Assembly (NCBI RefSeq): GCF_000152985.1
Contig: NZ_CH672395.1
Span: forward strand, 3,321,823-3,385,822
Origin: Leeuwenhoekiella blandensis MED217
Lineage (GTDB): Bacteria; Bacteroidota; Bacteroidia; Flavobacteriales; Flavobacteriaceae
Length of the DNA stretch: 64,000 nucleotides
Direction: 5' to 3'
Positions 27,566 to 36,476 of the stretch are shown one piece after another; position 1 is the first letter of the stretch, and every line of letters begins with the position of its first letter. The notes under the pieces were generated by a model. It had not been told where the DNA came from. It ran no database searches and saw only the letters and a list, made by a program, of their open reading frames with translations. The translations under genes were made by a program, and so were the position numbers.

Positions 27566-28483
27566 TTATTTATTTTCGGTTGGAAAAAAGTGTACATCCC
27601 GCTGTGGAAAGGGAATGGTAATATTATTCTTTCTAAACTCTTCGTCAATTCTAAAACGAATTTCACTCTTGATCCGCGGATCTGAAAAGCTGTCATTGAT
27701 GAAGAAATAAACGCCAAAATTCAACGAAGAATCTCCAAAATCTTCAAAGAGCACTGTAGGCTTCGGGGTCTTGAGCACACCATTTTGTTTATTGGCGCAG
27801 TCTAACAAAATCTTACGAACGAGCTGTGTATCGCTTCCATAGGCGACACCTACTTTCACGGTTTCCCGAGTGGTTTTATGATTCTGAGTGTAATTGTAAA
27901 CAATCTCATTGATAAAGTGATGATTAGGTATTATGATGACTTTATCATCTCGGGTAAGCGCACGTGTGGTACGCAGTTTAATTTCAAAAACACGACCTAC
28001 TTTACCGTCGATCTCGATCACATCTCCTACCGAAAGTGATTTATCGACCATAATGAAAATTCCGCCAATGATATCTGTAAATAAATCCTGTAACGCGAGA
28101 CCTAAACCAACAAATAAAGCAGCTGAAGCAGTAAGTAATACGGTGACGTCAATTCCCGAAGCGCTTAAAGTAATCACCACGACAATGACATAAACGATGT
28201 ACCTGATGAACTTGAAAATGCTTTTGAACTTGAGTTCATTTTCAAGATCCATATTACGCGTGATAAAACTTCGTATCAGGCGCAAAGCAGCGGTAGCCAC
28301 AATAAATGCTAGAATCACGAGTAGTAAATGACCAACCGTAAAATCTATCGGCGTATTTCCCGTTTTAAAGTGAATACCCAGATTAAGAAAATCCTGAATG
28401 GTTCCCCATACATTTTCTTCGATGACGTCCTTTACTTTTTCGGCGCCTTCTTTTACTGTTTCTTTTACATCCTCCTGAATCAT
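27566..28483 (-). CDS. Small-conductance mechanosensitive channel (MscS family)
   Basis: 305 residues. Transmembrane helices near 45-65, 90-112 and the pore helix TM3 (LLTASAALFVGLGLALQDLF, about 115-135) are followed by the beta domain GDVIEIDGKVGRVFEIKLRTT and the cytoplasmic cage. It releases solutes on hypo-osmotic shock. It starts 1 base after the ABC permease stop, so it is in the same operon. Confidence 0.92.
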   Translation of the reverse strand: MIQEDVKETVKEGAEKVKDVIEENVWGTIQDFLNLGIHFKTGNTPIDFTVGHLLLVILAFIVATAALRLIRSFITRNMDLENELKFKSIFKFIRYIVYVIVVVITLSASGIDVTVLLTASAALFVGLGLALQDLFTDIIGGIFIMVDKSLSVGDVIEIDGKVGRVFEIKLRTTRALTRDDKVIIIPNHHFINEIVYNYTQNHKTTRETVKVGVAYGSDTQLVRKILLDCANKQNGVLKTPKPTVLFEDFGDSSLNFGVYFFINDSFSDPRIKSEIRFRIDEEFRKNNITIPFPQRDVHFFPTENK

Positions 28484-28484
28484 G

Positions 28485-29774
28485 CTAGTACTTCATCCAC
28501 TTTAAAATTTCCTTATAGGTAGGCTTTTTACCATACATAAGAATTCCCACTCGATATATTTTTGAACCGAACCAAACCGTAAAAAGGAAGGTTGCGATCA
28601 AAATACTCACAGAGAGTGCCAACTGCCACCACGGCACTCCAAAAGGAATGCGCATCAACATCACGATAGGTGAGGTCAACGGGATCATAGAAAATATGGT
28701 CGCGATAGAACCGTCTGGATTTTCGATCACAGCAAAGAAGCCAACGTAAATCGCTAGCATCAACGGCATTATAATAGGCAACATAAATTGTTGCGTGTCG
28801 GTCTCACTATCAACCGCAGCTCCAATGGCCGCATAGATCGAACTGTATAAAAAGTAGCCCCCAATAAAGTAGATCAGGAAGAAACACGCCAGCTTTAGAA
28901 GTGGCAGATTAAGTACATCCAGAAGAATCAATTCGATTTTGTCTAAATCTGTTGTGGCCATATTGCCCACCGCGGCATTGGGCGCACCGCCCTCTAAGCC
29001 CAGATACAGACTTAAAAAGGTAAGTAAACCACCGCCAATCAGCAGCCAGATCATAAACTGCGTAATTCCTGCAAGCGTGGTACCCATAATTTTACCCATC
29101 ATTAATTTGAAAGGTTTTACCGAAGAAATGATCACCTCGATAATACGATTGGTCTTTTCTTCAATCACAGAGCGCATCACCATATTGCCGTAAATGATGA
29201 TAAACATCATCAAAAGATAACCGGCACCACCTCCAAAACCGGCTTTAATCCAGTTTGAAATTTTTGAAGTACGCTCTCCGGCAAAATCTTCAATAGTTAT
29301 ACTTATTTGGGTTTCTGAAGCATCTATCAGATCAAGATCAACCCCGCGGTCTAGTAATTTCTCATTGGTCAGTTTGGTTTCAATTTGCTCTTCAATCCCT
29401 TCAATTGTAGAAATTCCCGGCGCTTCATTGCCGTAAAAGCGAACGCCAGAGGTATTTTTCTTAACGTTTTCAGGAATATATAGTAAACCGAAGTATTTAT
29501 TTTCTTCCACCAAATCTTTTGCGGTTTCCAACCCTTGCGGAGAAAGATCGAGATAATCTATGTTGGCAGTGCTTTCAAATTCCTTATAAAAATATCCACT
29601 CTCATCAACCACCACAATGGTTTGCTTTCCGGCTTGATTAAGTTGCGTGAGATACGTGATTAACATAATCATCCCGACCACGATCAACGGACTCAGAAAA
29701 GTCATGATAATAAACGAGCGATTGCTTACGCGGGCTTTATATTCTCTCTTGATTATTAATGCTAAAGACCCCAT
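28485..29774 (-). CDS. ABC-2 type transporter permease (NatB-like)
   Basis: 429 residues. An N-terminal helix (FIIMTFLSPLIVVGMIMLITYL) is followed by a large periplasmic domain (about 50-185) and five or six C-terminal helices with SVIEEKTNRIIEVIISSVKPFKLMMGK, typical of ABC2_membrane_3/NatB permeases. It overlaps the ATPase stop by one base (TAATG). The exported substrate is unknown. Confidence 0.88.
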   Translation of the reverse strand: MGSLALIIKREYKARVSNRSFIIMTFLSPLIVVGMIMLITYLTQLNQAGKQTIVVVDESGYFYKEFESTANIDYLDLSPQGLETAKDLVEENKYFGLLYIPENVKKNTSGVRFYGNEAPGISTIEGIEEQIETKLTNEKLLDRGVDLDLIDASETQISITIEDFAGERTSKISNWIKAGFGGGAGYLLMMFIIIYGNMVMRSVIEEKTNRIIEVIISSVKPFKLMMGKIMGTTLAGITQFMIWLLIGGGLLTFLSLYLGLEGGAPNAAVGNMATTDLDKIELILLDVLNLPLLKLACFFLIYFIGGYFLYSSIYAAIGAAVDSETDTQQFMLPIIMPLMLAIYVGFFAVIENPDGSIATIFSMIPLTSPIVMLMRIPFGVPWWQLALSVSILIATFLFTVWFGSKIYRVGILMYGKKPTYKEILKWMKY

Positions 29775-30730
29775 TAATTTGCGTTTATAGTTTGAATGAA
29801 AATATCATTTGCTGTGGGCACTACCTCCACAAAATGGTTGATCGTCCCTTTGTTTGCAAGGAAGCCTAAAAGATCATTAGGGCTTAAGCCATCTGGAATT
29901 TTTACTTGAAGTTTGAGATCGTTCTCGTTGATCGTTTTAAACTGTGCCGCATTAAGCTGCCAATCATCGCTTGCGCTCTCGAGTACATTTTTCTTAAGTG
30001 TTTCAAGACTTTGAACACTATCATCTCCTGTTTGAATCCCAACCTCAAAGGTATTTGTGCGGTATGCTCTTTTAATATCTGAAAGACGACCGTCAAGCAC
30101 CTTATTACTCTTATGCATCAATGCAATATGATCGCACATCTGCTCCACAGATTCCATACGATGCGTAGAAAATAATATTGTCGCACCGTCATCTCTTAAT
30201 TTCAGGATTTCATCTTTGATCAACGTGGCATTGATAGGGTCAAAACCACTGAAGGGCTCGTCGAAAATAAGCAATTTCGGTTTGTGCAAAACCGTAACAA
30301 TAAACTGCACCTTTTGCGCTTGACCTTTTGAAAGCTCCTGAATTTTTTTATTCCACCAGTCCATCATCCCAAGACGGTTAAACCAGTAGGCACTACGTTC
30401 TTTAGCTTCAGCTTTAGTCAGTCCTTTAAGACGGGCCAAATAAATAACCTGCTCTCCCACCTTCATCGACTTATACAAGCCACGCTCTTCGGGCATATAA
30501 CCTATATTGATGATATGCTTTTGATCTAGCGCTTCGCCATCTAGATACACCTTACCGGTATCTGGCATTGTGATTTGGTTAATAATACGAATGAGCGTCG
30601 TTTTACCCGCGCCATTAGGTCCTAAAAGTCCAAAAACACTTCCTTTAGGAACTTGGATAGAAAGATCGTTCAGAGCGGTATATTTCCCGTATTTTTTATG
30701 AATATGGTCAGCGACTAAAAGGTCTGTCAT
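29774..30730 (-). CDS. ABC transporter ATP-binding protein (NatA-like)
   Basis: 318 residues from MTDLLVADHIHKKYG. Walker A GPNGAGKT (37-44), signature LSKGQAQKV and Walker B LLIFDEP are present, and a C-terminal accessory domain of about 90 residues follows. The frame is open for 33 further codons upstream, but that part overlaps a dispersed repeat and has no family resemblance, so the ATG at 30730 is used. First gene of a six-gene operon. Confidence 0.9.
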   Translation of the reverse strand: MTDLLVADHIHKKYGKYTALNDLSIQVPKGSVFGLLGPNGAGKTTLIRIINQITMPDTGKVYLDGEALDQKHIINIGYMPEERGLYKSMKVGEQVIYLARLKGLTKAEAKERSAYWFNRLGMMDWWNKKIQELSKGQAQKVQFIVTVLHKPKLLIFDEPFSGFDPINATLIKDEILKLRDDGATILFSTHRMESVEQMCDHIALMHKSNKVLDGRLSDIKRAYRTNTFEVGIQTGDDSVQSLETLKKNVLESASDDWQLNAAQFKTINENDLKLQVKIPDGLSPNDLLGFLANKGTINHFVEVVPTANDIFIQTINAN

Positions 30731-30743
30731 AGAAGTTTGTAGT

Positions 30744-30857
30744 AAACTACCTCGGGGCAAGCCCATAAGGCATTCGTTGCGAACAAATTTTAATTTTGTA
30801 TCATCCTGATAGCTATCGGGATGGGGCATTACACCCTTTGGCTATGCCAATAAAAGC
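30744..30857 (+). repeat. Dispersed intergenic repeat, copy A (divergent)
   Basis: Begins AAACTACCTCGGGGCAAGCC and ends ACCCTTTGGCTATGCCAATAAA, matching the beginning and end of copies at 33677-33804 and 59999-60126. The middle differs and holds a near-perfect palindrome (30802-30823, core GATAGCTATC). It lies directly upstream of the ABC ATPase gene, so it sits in its 5' leader or promoter region. Confidence 0.75.
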
Positions 30858-30944
30858 TAAAGATATTGAAAACCATAGACCTCAAAGGCCAGTTAAGAAT
30901 TATTTAGTATCAAAAACCGGTATACCAAGGCCCTAAAACAAAAA

Positions 30945-30972
30945 CCCACCCTTAATGTGAATCAAGGATGGG
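30945..30972 (-). terminator. Intrinsic terminator after dnaJ (distal)
   Basis: Minus-strand stem CCCATCCTT/AAGGGTGGG (one G-U pair) with a 10-base loop, followed by TTTTTGTTTT. It ends transcription from grpE-dnaJ before the ABC operon. Confidence 0.8.
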
Positions 30973-30996
30973 AAAAAAATTGCTATGAAAAAGAAA

Positions 30997-31025
30997 AATA
31001 TCACTAACTAGTGATTAGTGATATT
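30997..31025 (-). terminator. AT-rich hairpin after dnaJ (proximal)
   Basis: Perfect 11-bp inverted repeat AATATCACTAA/TTAGTGATATT with a 7-base loop, followed on the minus strand by TTTCTTTTTC. It is the first of two tandem hairpins after dnaJ. Confidence 0.65.
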
Positions 31026-31061
31026 CAAATATACACTTTTTTCTTAATAACATCTTAAAAT

Positions 31062-32186
31062 TTAAGAAAACATGTCTTTTACCTTTTCAAAGAAGGATTT
31101 GTCCTCCTGTTGTGGCTGCGGTGAGAAGTGCTCATCGTCTAACATATTTTCAAAAAATTCACGTTGTTCTTTCTTAAGGTTTTTTGGTGTCCACACATTT
31201 ACGTGTACCAGTAAATCTCCTTTACCATAACCGTTAATTGAAGGAATACCTTTTCCACGTAAGCGTAATATTTTTCCGCTTTGCGCGCCTTCTTCGATCT
31301 TGATGCGCACTTTTCCGGTAACGGTATCAATCTCTTTGCTGGTACCCAATACAGCTTCTGGGATACTGATGTACAAGTCATAATGCAGGTTATCACCCTC
31401 ACGGCTTAAGGTCTCGTGTTCTGCTTCTTCAATAACCACAAGAAGATCTCCCGCGATTCCGTTGTTTCCTGGAGCTTCATTACCTTTTCCGGTAACTTTC
31501 AATTGCATCCCATCTACTACTCCGGCAGGAATTTTAATAGAAACCGTTTCTTCTTCGGTCTTCATTCCTTGCGCGTCAGCATCGCTTGGTTTAGAATCTA
31601 TCATCTGACCGCTACCACCACAGGCTGTACACGGCGAAGCGGTTTGCATTCTACCTAAAATAGTATTGGTAACTCGTGTTACCTGCCCGGTTCCGTTACA
31701 CGTAGAACAGGTTTTGTAAGTAGTTCCGCTAGCTTGCTTTTTACGCTTAACTTTGATTTTCTTTTCGGCACCGTTGGCAATTTCCTCAAGGGTTAGCTTC
31801 ACGCGAATGCGCAGGTTGCTGCCCTTAGTTCTGCGTTGACCACCAAAGCCACCGCCAAAACCACCAAAGCCGCCGCCGCCGCCAAAAGCACTTCCGAAAA
31901 TATCACCAAACTGACTGAAGATATCGTCCATATTCATACCTCCGCCACCGCCGAAGCCACCGCCTTCAAAGGCTTGATGACCATATTGGTCGTAGCGCGC
32001 ACGCTTGTTCTCATCTCCTAAGACTTCGTAGGCCTCTGCTGCTTTTTTAAACATATCTTCTGCCTCAGAATCTCCCGGATTTTTATCTGGGTGATACTTG
32101 ATGGCTTTCTTACGATACGCTTTTTTAATCTCTGCAGCAGTCGCATTCTTGCTTATGCCTAGTATGTCGTAATAATCTTCTTTCAT
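31062..32186 (-). CDS. dnaJ: Chaperone DnaJ (shortened zinc-finger form)
   Basis: 374 residues. The J domain has HPD at 32-34, followed by a Gly/Phe-rich region (74-117). The zinc domain has only two CxxCxGxG motifs (CSTCNGTG at 160-167 and CTACGGSG at 186-193) instead of four. The C-terminal substrate-binding domain follows ([27 protein letters not shown]). It stimulates DnaK ATPase and delivers unfolded proteins. It is co-transcribed with grpE, 37 bases upstream. I recall the two-motif form as usual in Flavobacteriaceae. Confidence 0.95.
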   Translation of the reverse strand: MKEDYYDILGISKNATAAEIKKAYRKKAIKYHPDKNPGDSEAEDMFKKAAEAYEVLGDENKRARYDQYGHQAFEGGGFGGGGGMNMDDIFSQFGDIFGSAFGGGGGFGGFGGGFGGQRRTKGSNLRIRVKLTLEEIANGAEKKIKVKRKKQASGTTYKTCSTCNGTGQVTRVTNTILGRMQTASPCTACGGSGQMIDSKPSDADAQGMKTEEETVSIKIPAGVVDGMQLKVTGKGNEAPGNNGIAGDLLVVIEEAEHETLSREGDNLHYDLYISIPEAVLGTSKEIDTVTGKVRIKIEEGAQSGKILRLRGKGIPSINGYGKGDLLVHVNVWTPKNLKKEQREFFENMLDDEHFSPQPQQEDKSFFEKVKDMFS

Positions 32187-32223
32187 CCCTATCTCTTCTT
32201 CAATCTTTAAAATTCATCTACAA

Positions 32224-32799
32224 TTACTGGCCTACAACCACTTTAGGATAACGTATGATACGCTCCCCAAGCTCGTAGCCTTTCTCTACCACATCAACGA
32301 TCTTTCCTTTAAGATCTTCCTGCGGTGCAGGAATTTGAGTGATCGCCTCGTGTACATCTGCATCAAATGCATCACCAGCTTGTACCTCCATTTGCTTAAG
32401 ACCTTTTGTCTTAAGGGTTTCTCTCAACTTATTACTTATAAGCTCAACACCCTTAACAAGATTCTTGTCTTTTGCTTTTTCAATCTCAACCATCGCGCGA
32501 TCAAAATCGTCTAAAACAGGTAACATCGCCTGCATCACTTCTTGACCGGCAGTTTTAAACAGTTCAACACGTTCTTTACTTGTGCGACGCTTATAGTTTT
32601 CAAACTCAGCAAAAAGACGCAAGAATTTATCTTTTTCCTTCTCTAAATCGGCTTGATATTTTGCCAACTCATCTTCGTTGGTCTCGGCAGCTTCAGCACT
32701 AGAAGCATTGTCTTCAGCTTCATGTTCAGCGCTTTGCACATCTTGTGCTTTATGTTCTTCGTTCTCGTGAAGTGTTTCTTCTTTATTTTCTGAACTCAT
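32224..32799 (-). CDS. grpE: Nucleotide exchange factor GrpE
   Basis: 191 residues from MSSENKEETL. An acidic, disordered N-terminus precedes a long coiled coil (about 50-100, with the FENYKRRTSKER motif) and the C-terminal beta domain (VDVVEKGYELGERIIRYPKVVV). It exchanges ADP on DnaK. The upstream in-frame ATG at 32841 is rejected because the promoter -7 box (32827-32834) would then lie inside the gene. Confidence 0.94.
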   Translation of the reverse strand: MSSENKEETLHENEEHKAQDVQSAEHEAEDNASSAEAAETNEDELAKYQADLEKEKDKFLRLFAEFENYKRRTSKERVELFKTAGQEVMQAMLPVLDDFDRAMVEIEKAKDKNLVKGVELISNKLRETLKTKGLKQMEVQAGDAFDADVHEAITQIPAPQEDLKGKIVDVVEKGYELGERIIRYPKVVVGQ

Positions 32800-32826
32800 T
32801 GTTTTTCTAATTTGCTTTGCAAACGG

Positions 32827-32858
32827 CAAAAGTACTGCCAATTCTACAAAAATGTCAA
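32827..32858 (-). promoter_or_regulatory. Promoter for grpE-dnaJ
   Basis: TACTTTTG (32827-32834) and TTG (32856-32858) on the minus strand, 21 bases apart, fit the Bacteroidota housekeeping promoter. The predicted transcript starts about 20 bases before the grpE ATG. No CIRCE-like inverted repeat was seen. Confidence 0.65.
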
Positions 32859-32912
32859 AATGTCACCGATATATTTTATAGTTTATTTAAGAGGTAAAAC
32901 CAATTCTTCTGT

Positions 32913-32920
32913 TAATTTTG
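32913..32920 (+). promoter_or_regulatory. -7 element for the YceI gene
   Basis: TAATTTTG matches TAnnTTTG and lies 33 bases before the chosen ATG. No convincing -33 TTG at the right distance. It supports the ATG at 32954 over the one at 32918, which lies within the -7 region. Confidence 0.45.
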
Positions 32921-32953
32921 AGCTCTCAATTAACACTAAAAAAGGTAAATAGA

Positions 32954-33628
32954 ATGAAAACTAAATTTTTAACGCTTTTTACTATGGCTGCGATGGTTAC
33001 AGCTTTAGTATCTTGTAAAGACGAAAAGAAAAACGAAACTGAAGCTGCTGAAGCTGAAGCTGCTGTTGAGGCAACTGCAGAAGCAACCAAATATATGGTT
33101 GACAAAGAAGCTTCTGAAATAAAATGGTTAGGTGAAAAACCAACCGGAACACACGATGGTATTGTAGGTCTTGAATCTGGAGTTGTACGTGTTGAAGGTG
33201 ATCAAATAAGCGGAAGCTTTCTTATCGATATGACTTCTATCACGGTTCAAGATTTAGAAGGAGATCAAAAAGCAAGTCTTGAAGATCACTTAAAAGGAAC
33301 TGTTGAAGGTAAAGAAGGTGACTTCTTTAATGTTCAAAAATATCCAACAGCTGCATTTGAAATCACAGGAATCACTGAAGGTGAAGACGGAAAGAAAATG
33401 ATGGCAGGTAACTTGACTTTAAAAGAAACTAAAAAGAACATTGAATTTCCTGTAACTTATGAAGTTTCTGGTAACACAATGACTTTAAAGTCTGAGCCAT
33501 TCACTATCGATCGTACAGATTGGGATGTAAACTACGGTTCTAAATCTGTTTTTGATAACCTTGGTGACAAATTCATCAACGATGATATCGAATTAGAAAT
33601 TTCTATTGTTGCTAATCAGCAAATGTAA
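32954..33628 (+). CDS. YceI-family lipoprotein
   Basis: 224 residues. A lipobox-like LVSC (Cys21) is followed by a Glu/Ala-rich linker and a YceI lipocalin-like domain (SEIKWLGEKPTGTHDGIVGLESG ... ending DIELEISIVANQ). YceI proteins bind isoprenoid chains in a beta barrel; in this phylum the exact role is unknown. Divergent from grpE. The upstream ATG at 32918 would add 12 residues ahead of the signal peptide. Confidence 0.9.
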   Translation: MKTKFLTLFTMAAMVTALVSCKDEKKNETEAAEAEAAVEATAEATKYMVDKEASEIKWLGEKPTGTHDGIVGLESGVVRVEGDQISGSFLIDMTSITVQDLEGDQKASLEDHLKGTVEGKEGDFFNVQKYPTAAFEITGITEGEDGKKMMAGNLTLKETKKNIEFPVTYEVSGNTMTLKSEPFTIDRTDWDVNYGSKSVFDNLGDKFINDDIELEISIVANQQM

Positions 33629-33648
33629 TTTGCAACAATATCATATTT

Positions 33649-33673
33649 AAAAACCGGCTTGAAGCCGGTTTTT
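33649..33673 (+). terminator. Intrinsic terminator after the YceI gene
   Basis: Stem AAAAACCGGC/GCCGGTTTTT around a 5-base loop, running into seven or more T residues, 20 bases after the stop. Confidence 0.93.
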
Positions 33674-33676
33674 TTA

Positions 33677-33804
33677 TGCGCTTTATTGGCACCGCTAAAG
33701 GTTTTAATACTCCAAGACTTGCCTCGAAATTGAAAATTCGTTTCCGTGCAATGCCTCATGAGCCTGCCTTTGTCGGCAGACAGGCTTGACCTGAGGTAGT
33801 TTAC
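33677..33804 (-). repeat. Dispersed intergenic repeat, copy B
   Basis: Read on the minus strand it runs from AAACTACCTCAGGTCAAGCC to GGTGCCAATAAAGCGCA and differs from copy C (59999-60126) at about 11 positions over roughly 125 bases. It contains a hairpin-forming GCCTGTCTGCC...GGCAGGC segment and the near-palindrome CGAATTTTCAATTTCG. It lies between the YceI terminator and the stop of the epimerase gene. Confidence 0.88.
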
Positions 33805-33819
33805 TTTCTGCAAAGCGTA

Positions 33820-34725
33820 TTAAGCAAGTAAATCCTTCAATGCTTGATTGAGTTGCGTGTATTTAAAAGAATAGCCTTGATGTTCTATTTTTTGGGAACT
33901 TACTTTCTGGCTTTCTAAAACCACTGCGGCCATTTCGCCTAAAATCAATTTGAGCATAAAGGCAGGAACTTTAGGGAAAATAAGAGGCTTGTTTAAGATC
34001 AAAGCCGCTTCTTTTGTCAAGGTTTCGTTAGTAACCGGCGCAGGCGCAACCGCATTATAAACTCCATTATTTTTGTTTAAAATCACTTCTTTAAAAATCC
34101 CGGCAAGATCTTCGAGATGAATCCAGGATTGCCATTGTTGCCCATCGCCTAACGGACTCCCTACATAATATTTTATAGGCTGAATCAACTTTTCTAAAGC
34201 TCCGCCATTTTTTGCCAGAACTACACCAACACGCACTTTGGCAACTTCAAGTCCTAAGGTCTCAAATTGATCTGCTGCTTTTTCCCAGGCTTCAACGACC
34301 GCACCTAAAAATCCCGGATTGTACTTTTCAAAAGACTCCGTATATAGTTGTGTTTTAGACGAAGCATATGCCCCAATAGCACTCGCTGAAACAAACTGCT
34401 CTACCTCGTGATCTGTTTCTTTTAAAGCACGCAAAAGGAGGTTTGCAGTCTCCGTTCTACTTTCTAAGATTGTTTTTTTATAGGCTTCGGTCCAACGCTC
34501 GGCAATACTTGCCCCGGCTAAATGTACGATGGTACTAACGCCATCTAGGCAAGCCTTATCAATTTCGCCTTTGGCCGTATTCCAAAGAAATCCTTTATAA
34601 TTAGATTTGGTTTCAATTTTATTCGGGCTTGTAGTCAAGTAGTACACCTCGTGACCGGCTCCGTGCAATTGCCTCGTAAGCTCTTGCCCTACCAAACCGG
34701 TAGCACCTGTAATAAGAATTCGCAT
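33820..34725 (-). CDS. TIGR01777-family NAD(P)-dependent epimerase-like protein
   Basis: 301 residues from MRILITGATGLVGQEL, with an N-terminal Rossmann motif and the family's WNTAKGEID, HLAGASIAERWT and GVVLAKNGGALEKL segments, then a C-terminal DUF1731-like tail. Extended-SDR fold; the activity is not established for this family. The upstream ATG at 34752 adds nine residues without resemblance, so it is not used. Confidence 0.88.
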   Translation of the reverse strand: MRILITGATGLVGQELTRQLHGAGHEVYYLTTSPNKIETKSNYKGFLWNTAKGEIDKACLDGVSTIVHLAGASIAERWTEAYKKTILESRTETANLLLRALKETDHEVEQFVSASAIGAYASSKTQLYTESFEKYNPGFLGAVVEAWEKAADQFETLGLEVAKVRVGVVLAKNGGALEKLIQPIKYYVGSPLGDGQQWQSWIHLEDLAGIFKEVILNKNNGVYNAVAPAPVTNETLTKEAALILNKPLIFPKVPAFMLKLILGEMAAVVLESQKVSSQKIEHQGYSFKYTQLNQALKDLLA

Positions 34726-34873
34726 TTTTGGTTTTTGTCCTAAGTTAGCCACAATTCAAAAAGTGCAGGACGCCTTTTAAATAGGTTTAACACAATGGCG
34801 TATATATTTTCAGCTCTGCTTTTACGTTATAAATTGAGGTTACTGTAACTTGCTTCAGTCTTAGAAACTGTTT

Positions 34874-36475
34874 ATGAAAAACTTTTTATTGGCACTTGCT
34901 ACTGGATTATTACTAGCTTTAGCCTGGCCGACTTATGGATTTCCGTTGCTTTTGTTTTTTGGGTTTGTTCCTCTGCTGTTAGCTACACACAATCTCAACA
35001 CTAAAGCAGCAAAAAGCCCAAAACTCAAAATTTTTGGGCTCGCTTACGTCGCTTTTTTCACCTTCAATATCATCACCACGTGGTGGCTTTATAATTCTAC
35101 TCCTTTCGGGATGTGGTTTGCCGTGCTGGCAAATGCATTGCTTATGACTTTTGTATGGATGCTTTATGTGCGCATAAGCAAACGCTTTTCTAACCGTCTA
35201 AGCCTTGTCTTTCTCGTAGCCCTGTGGATGCTGTATGAATTTATGCATCTCAACTGGGAATTTGCCTGGCCTTGGCTCAACTTAGGCAATGCTTTTGCAA
35301 CCTACACGGGCTGGATTCAATGGTATGAATACACCGGGACTTTTGGCGGAACACTTTGGGTTTGGGTATTGAATGCACTACTTTTTCAAGCACTTTTAGC
35401 CTTTAAGGAAACTAAAAAAATAAAGCAGCTAAGCATCCAAATAGCTATTGCCTTCGGAATCATTTTAATTCCTATTGGAATCAGTCAGCTTATTTTAGCG
35501 AATTACATCGAAACTGAAAACCCCGTTGAAATTGTACTGCTTCAACCCAACATTGACCCGTACACCGAAAAATACAATACGACAAACGAGCGCATTGCAG
35601 ATCTACTTTTTGAGGAAGCTTTCAAGACGCTTACCCCTTCAACAGATTATCTTATCGCTCCCGAAACCGTACTTGCTGAAGGTGCCGGGGTTGATCTTCG
35701 TAATTTTGAATTTAGTACGGAAAAGGAAAAAGCAACGAGTTTTTTAAGTAACTATCCCAACCTAAATTATCTCGCAGGAATACAATTTTACCGCGTGTAC
35801 AACGACAAAGCCGCTACCTTACCTACCTCAAATTACGTAGGCAAAGATCGCATAGGGAATCCTATTTGGGCAGACTTTTTCAATTCGGCTTTTCTTTTAA
35901 ACGCTTCTGACAGCACGCAGATTTATCATAAAAGTAAACTCGTAGTTGGCGTTGAAAACTTTCCGTATCAAAGTATTTTAAAACCTGTATTGGGTGATGT
36001 GATGCTTGATCTGGGCGGCACGGTTTCTATGAAAACAACGCAAGAAAATCGTGTTGCTTTTACCGGAACTGATGGTACAAAAGTAGGTCCCGTGATTTGT
36101 TATGAATCTGTTTACGGTGACTTTGTTACCGGTTATGTTCAAGAAGGTGCCCAGTTTCTCGCGATCATCACCAATGATGCGTGGTGGGGCAACACCCAGG
36201 GACACAAACAGCACCTTAATTATGCACGATTACGAGCCATTGAAACCCGTCGCAGTATTGCACGCAGTGCAAACACGGGAATTTCGGCTTTTATCGATCA
36301 AAAAGGAGCAATTACAAAAGAATTGGGCTACGGTTTACGCGGAAGTTTAAAAGGCACGATCAATACTAATGACCGCCTTACATTTTACGTACGTTATGGG
36401 GATTATCTTGCTAAACTTGCCTTTATACCGGCAAGTATCTTGCTTCTACTTTCCTTTTTCAAAAAAGCAAAATAG
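34874..36475 (+). CDS. lnt: Apolipoprotein N-acyltransferase
   Basis: 533 residues. About seven membrane helices (to residue 210) precede the nitrilase-like catalytic domain with the triad Glu264 (IAPETV), Lys355 (YHKSKLVVG) and Cys409 (VICYES), and a final membrane helix anchors the C-terminus. It adds the third acyl chain to lipoproteins at the inner membrane, consistent with the many lipoproteins in the window. It converges with the glycosylphosphotransferase gene with a 1-base gap and no visible terminator. Confidence 0.94.
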   Translation: MKNFLLALATGLLLALAWPTYGFPLLLFFGFVPLLLATHNLNTKAAKSPKLKIFGLAYVAFFTFNIITTWWLYNSTPFGMWFAVLANALLMTFVWMLYVRISKRFSNRLSLVFLVALWMLYEFMHLNWEFAWPWLNLGNAFATYTGWIQWYEYTGTFGGTLWVWVLNALLFQALLAFKETKKIKQLSIQIAIAFGIILIPIGISQLILANYIETENPVEIVLLQPNIDPYTEKYNTTNERIADLLFEEAFKTLTPSTDYLIAPETVLAEGAGVDLRNFEFSTEKEKATSFLSNYPNLNYLAGIQFYRVYNDKAATLPTSNYVGKDRIGNPIWADFFNSAFLLNASDSTQIYHKSKLVVGVENFPYQSILKPVLGDVMLDLGGTVSMKTTQENRVAFTGTDGTKVGPVICYESVYGDFVTGYVQEGAQFLAIITNDAWWGNTQGHKQHLNYARLRAIETRRSIARSANTGISAFIDQKGAITKELGYGLRGSLKGTINTNDRLTFYVRYGDYLAKLAFIPASILLLLSFFKKAK

Positions 36476-36476
36476 C

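Noticed and set aside
30731-30829. N-terminal extension of the ABC ATPase by 33 residues
   Set aside because: The extension lies within dispersed repeat copy A, lacks family resemblance, and the ATG at 30730 gives the standard start.
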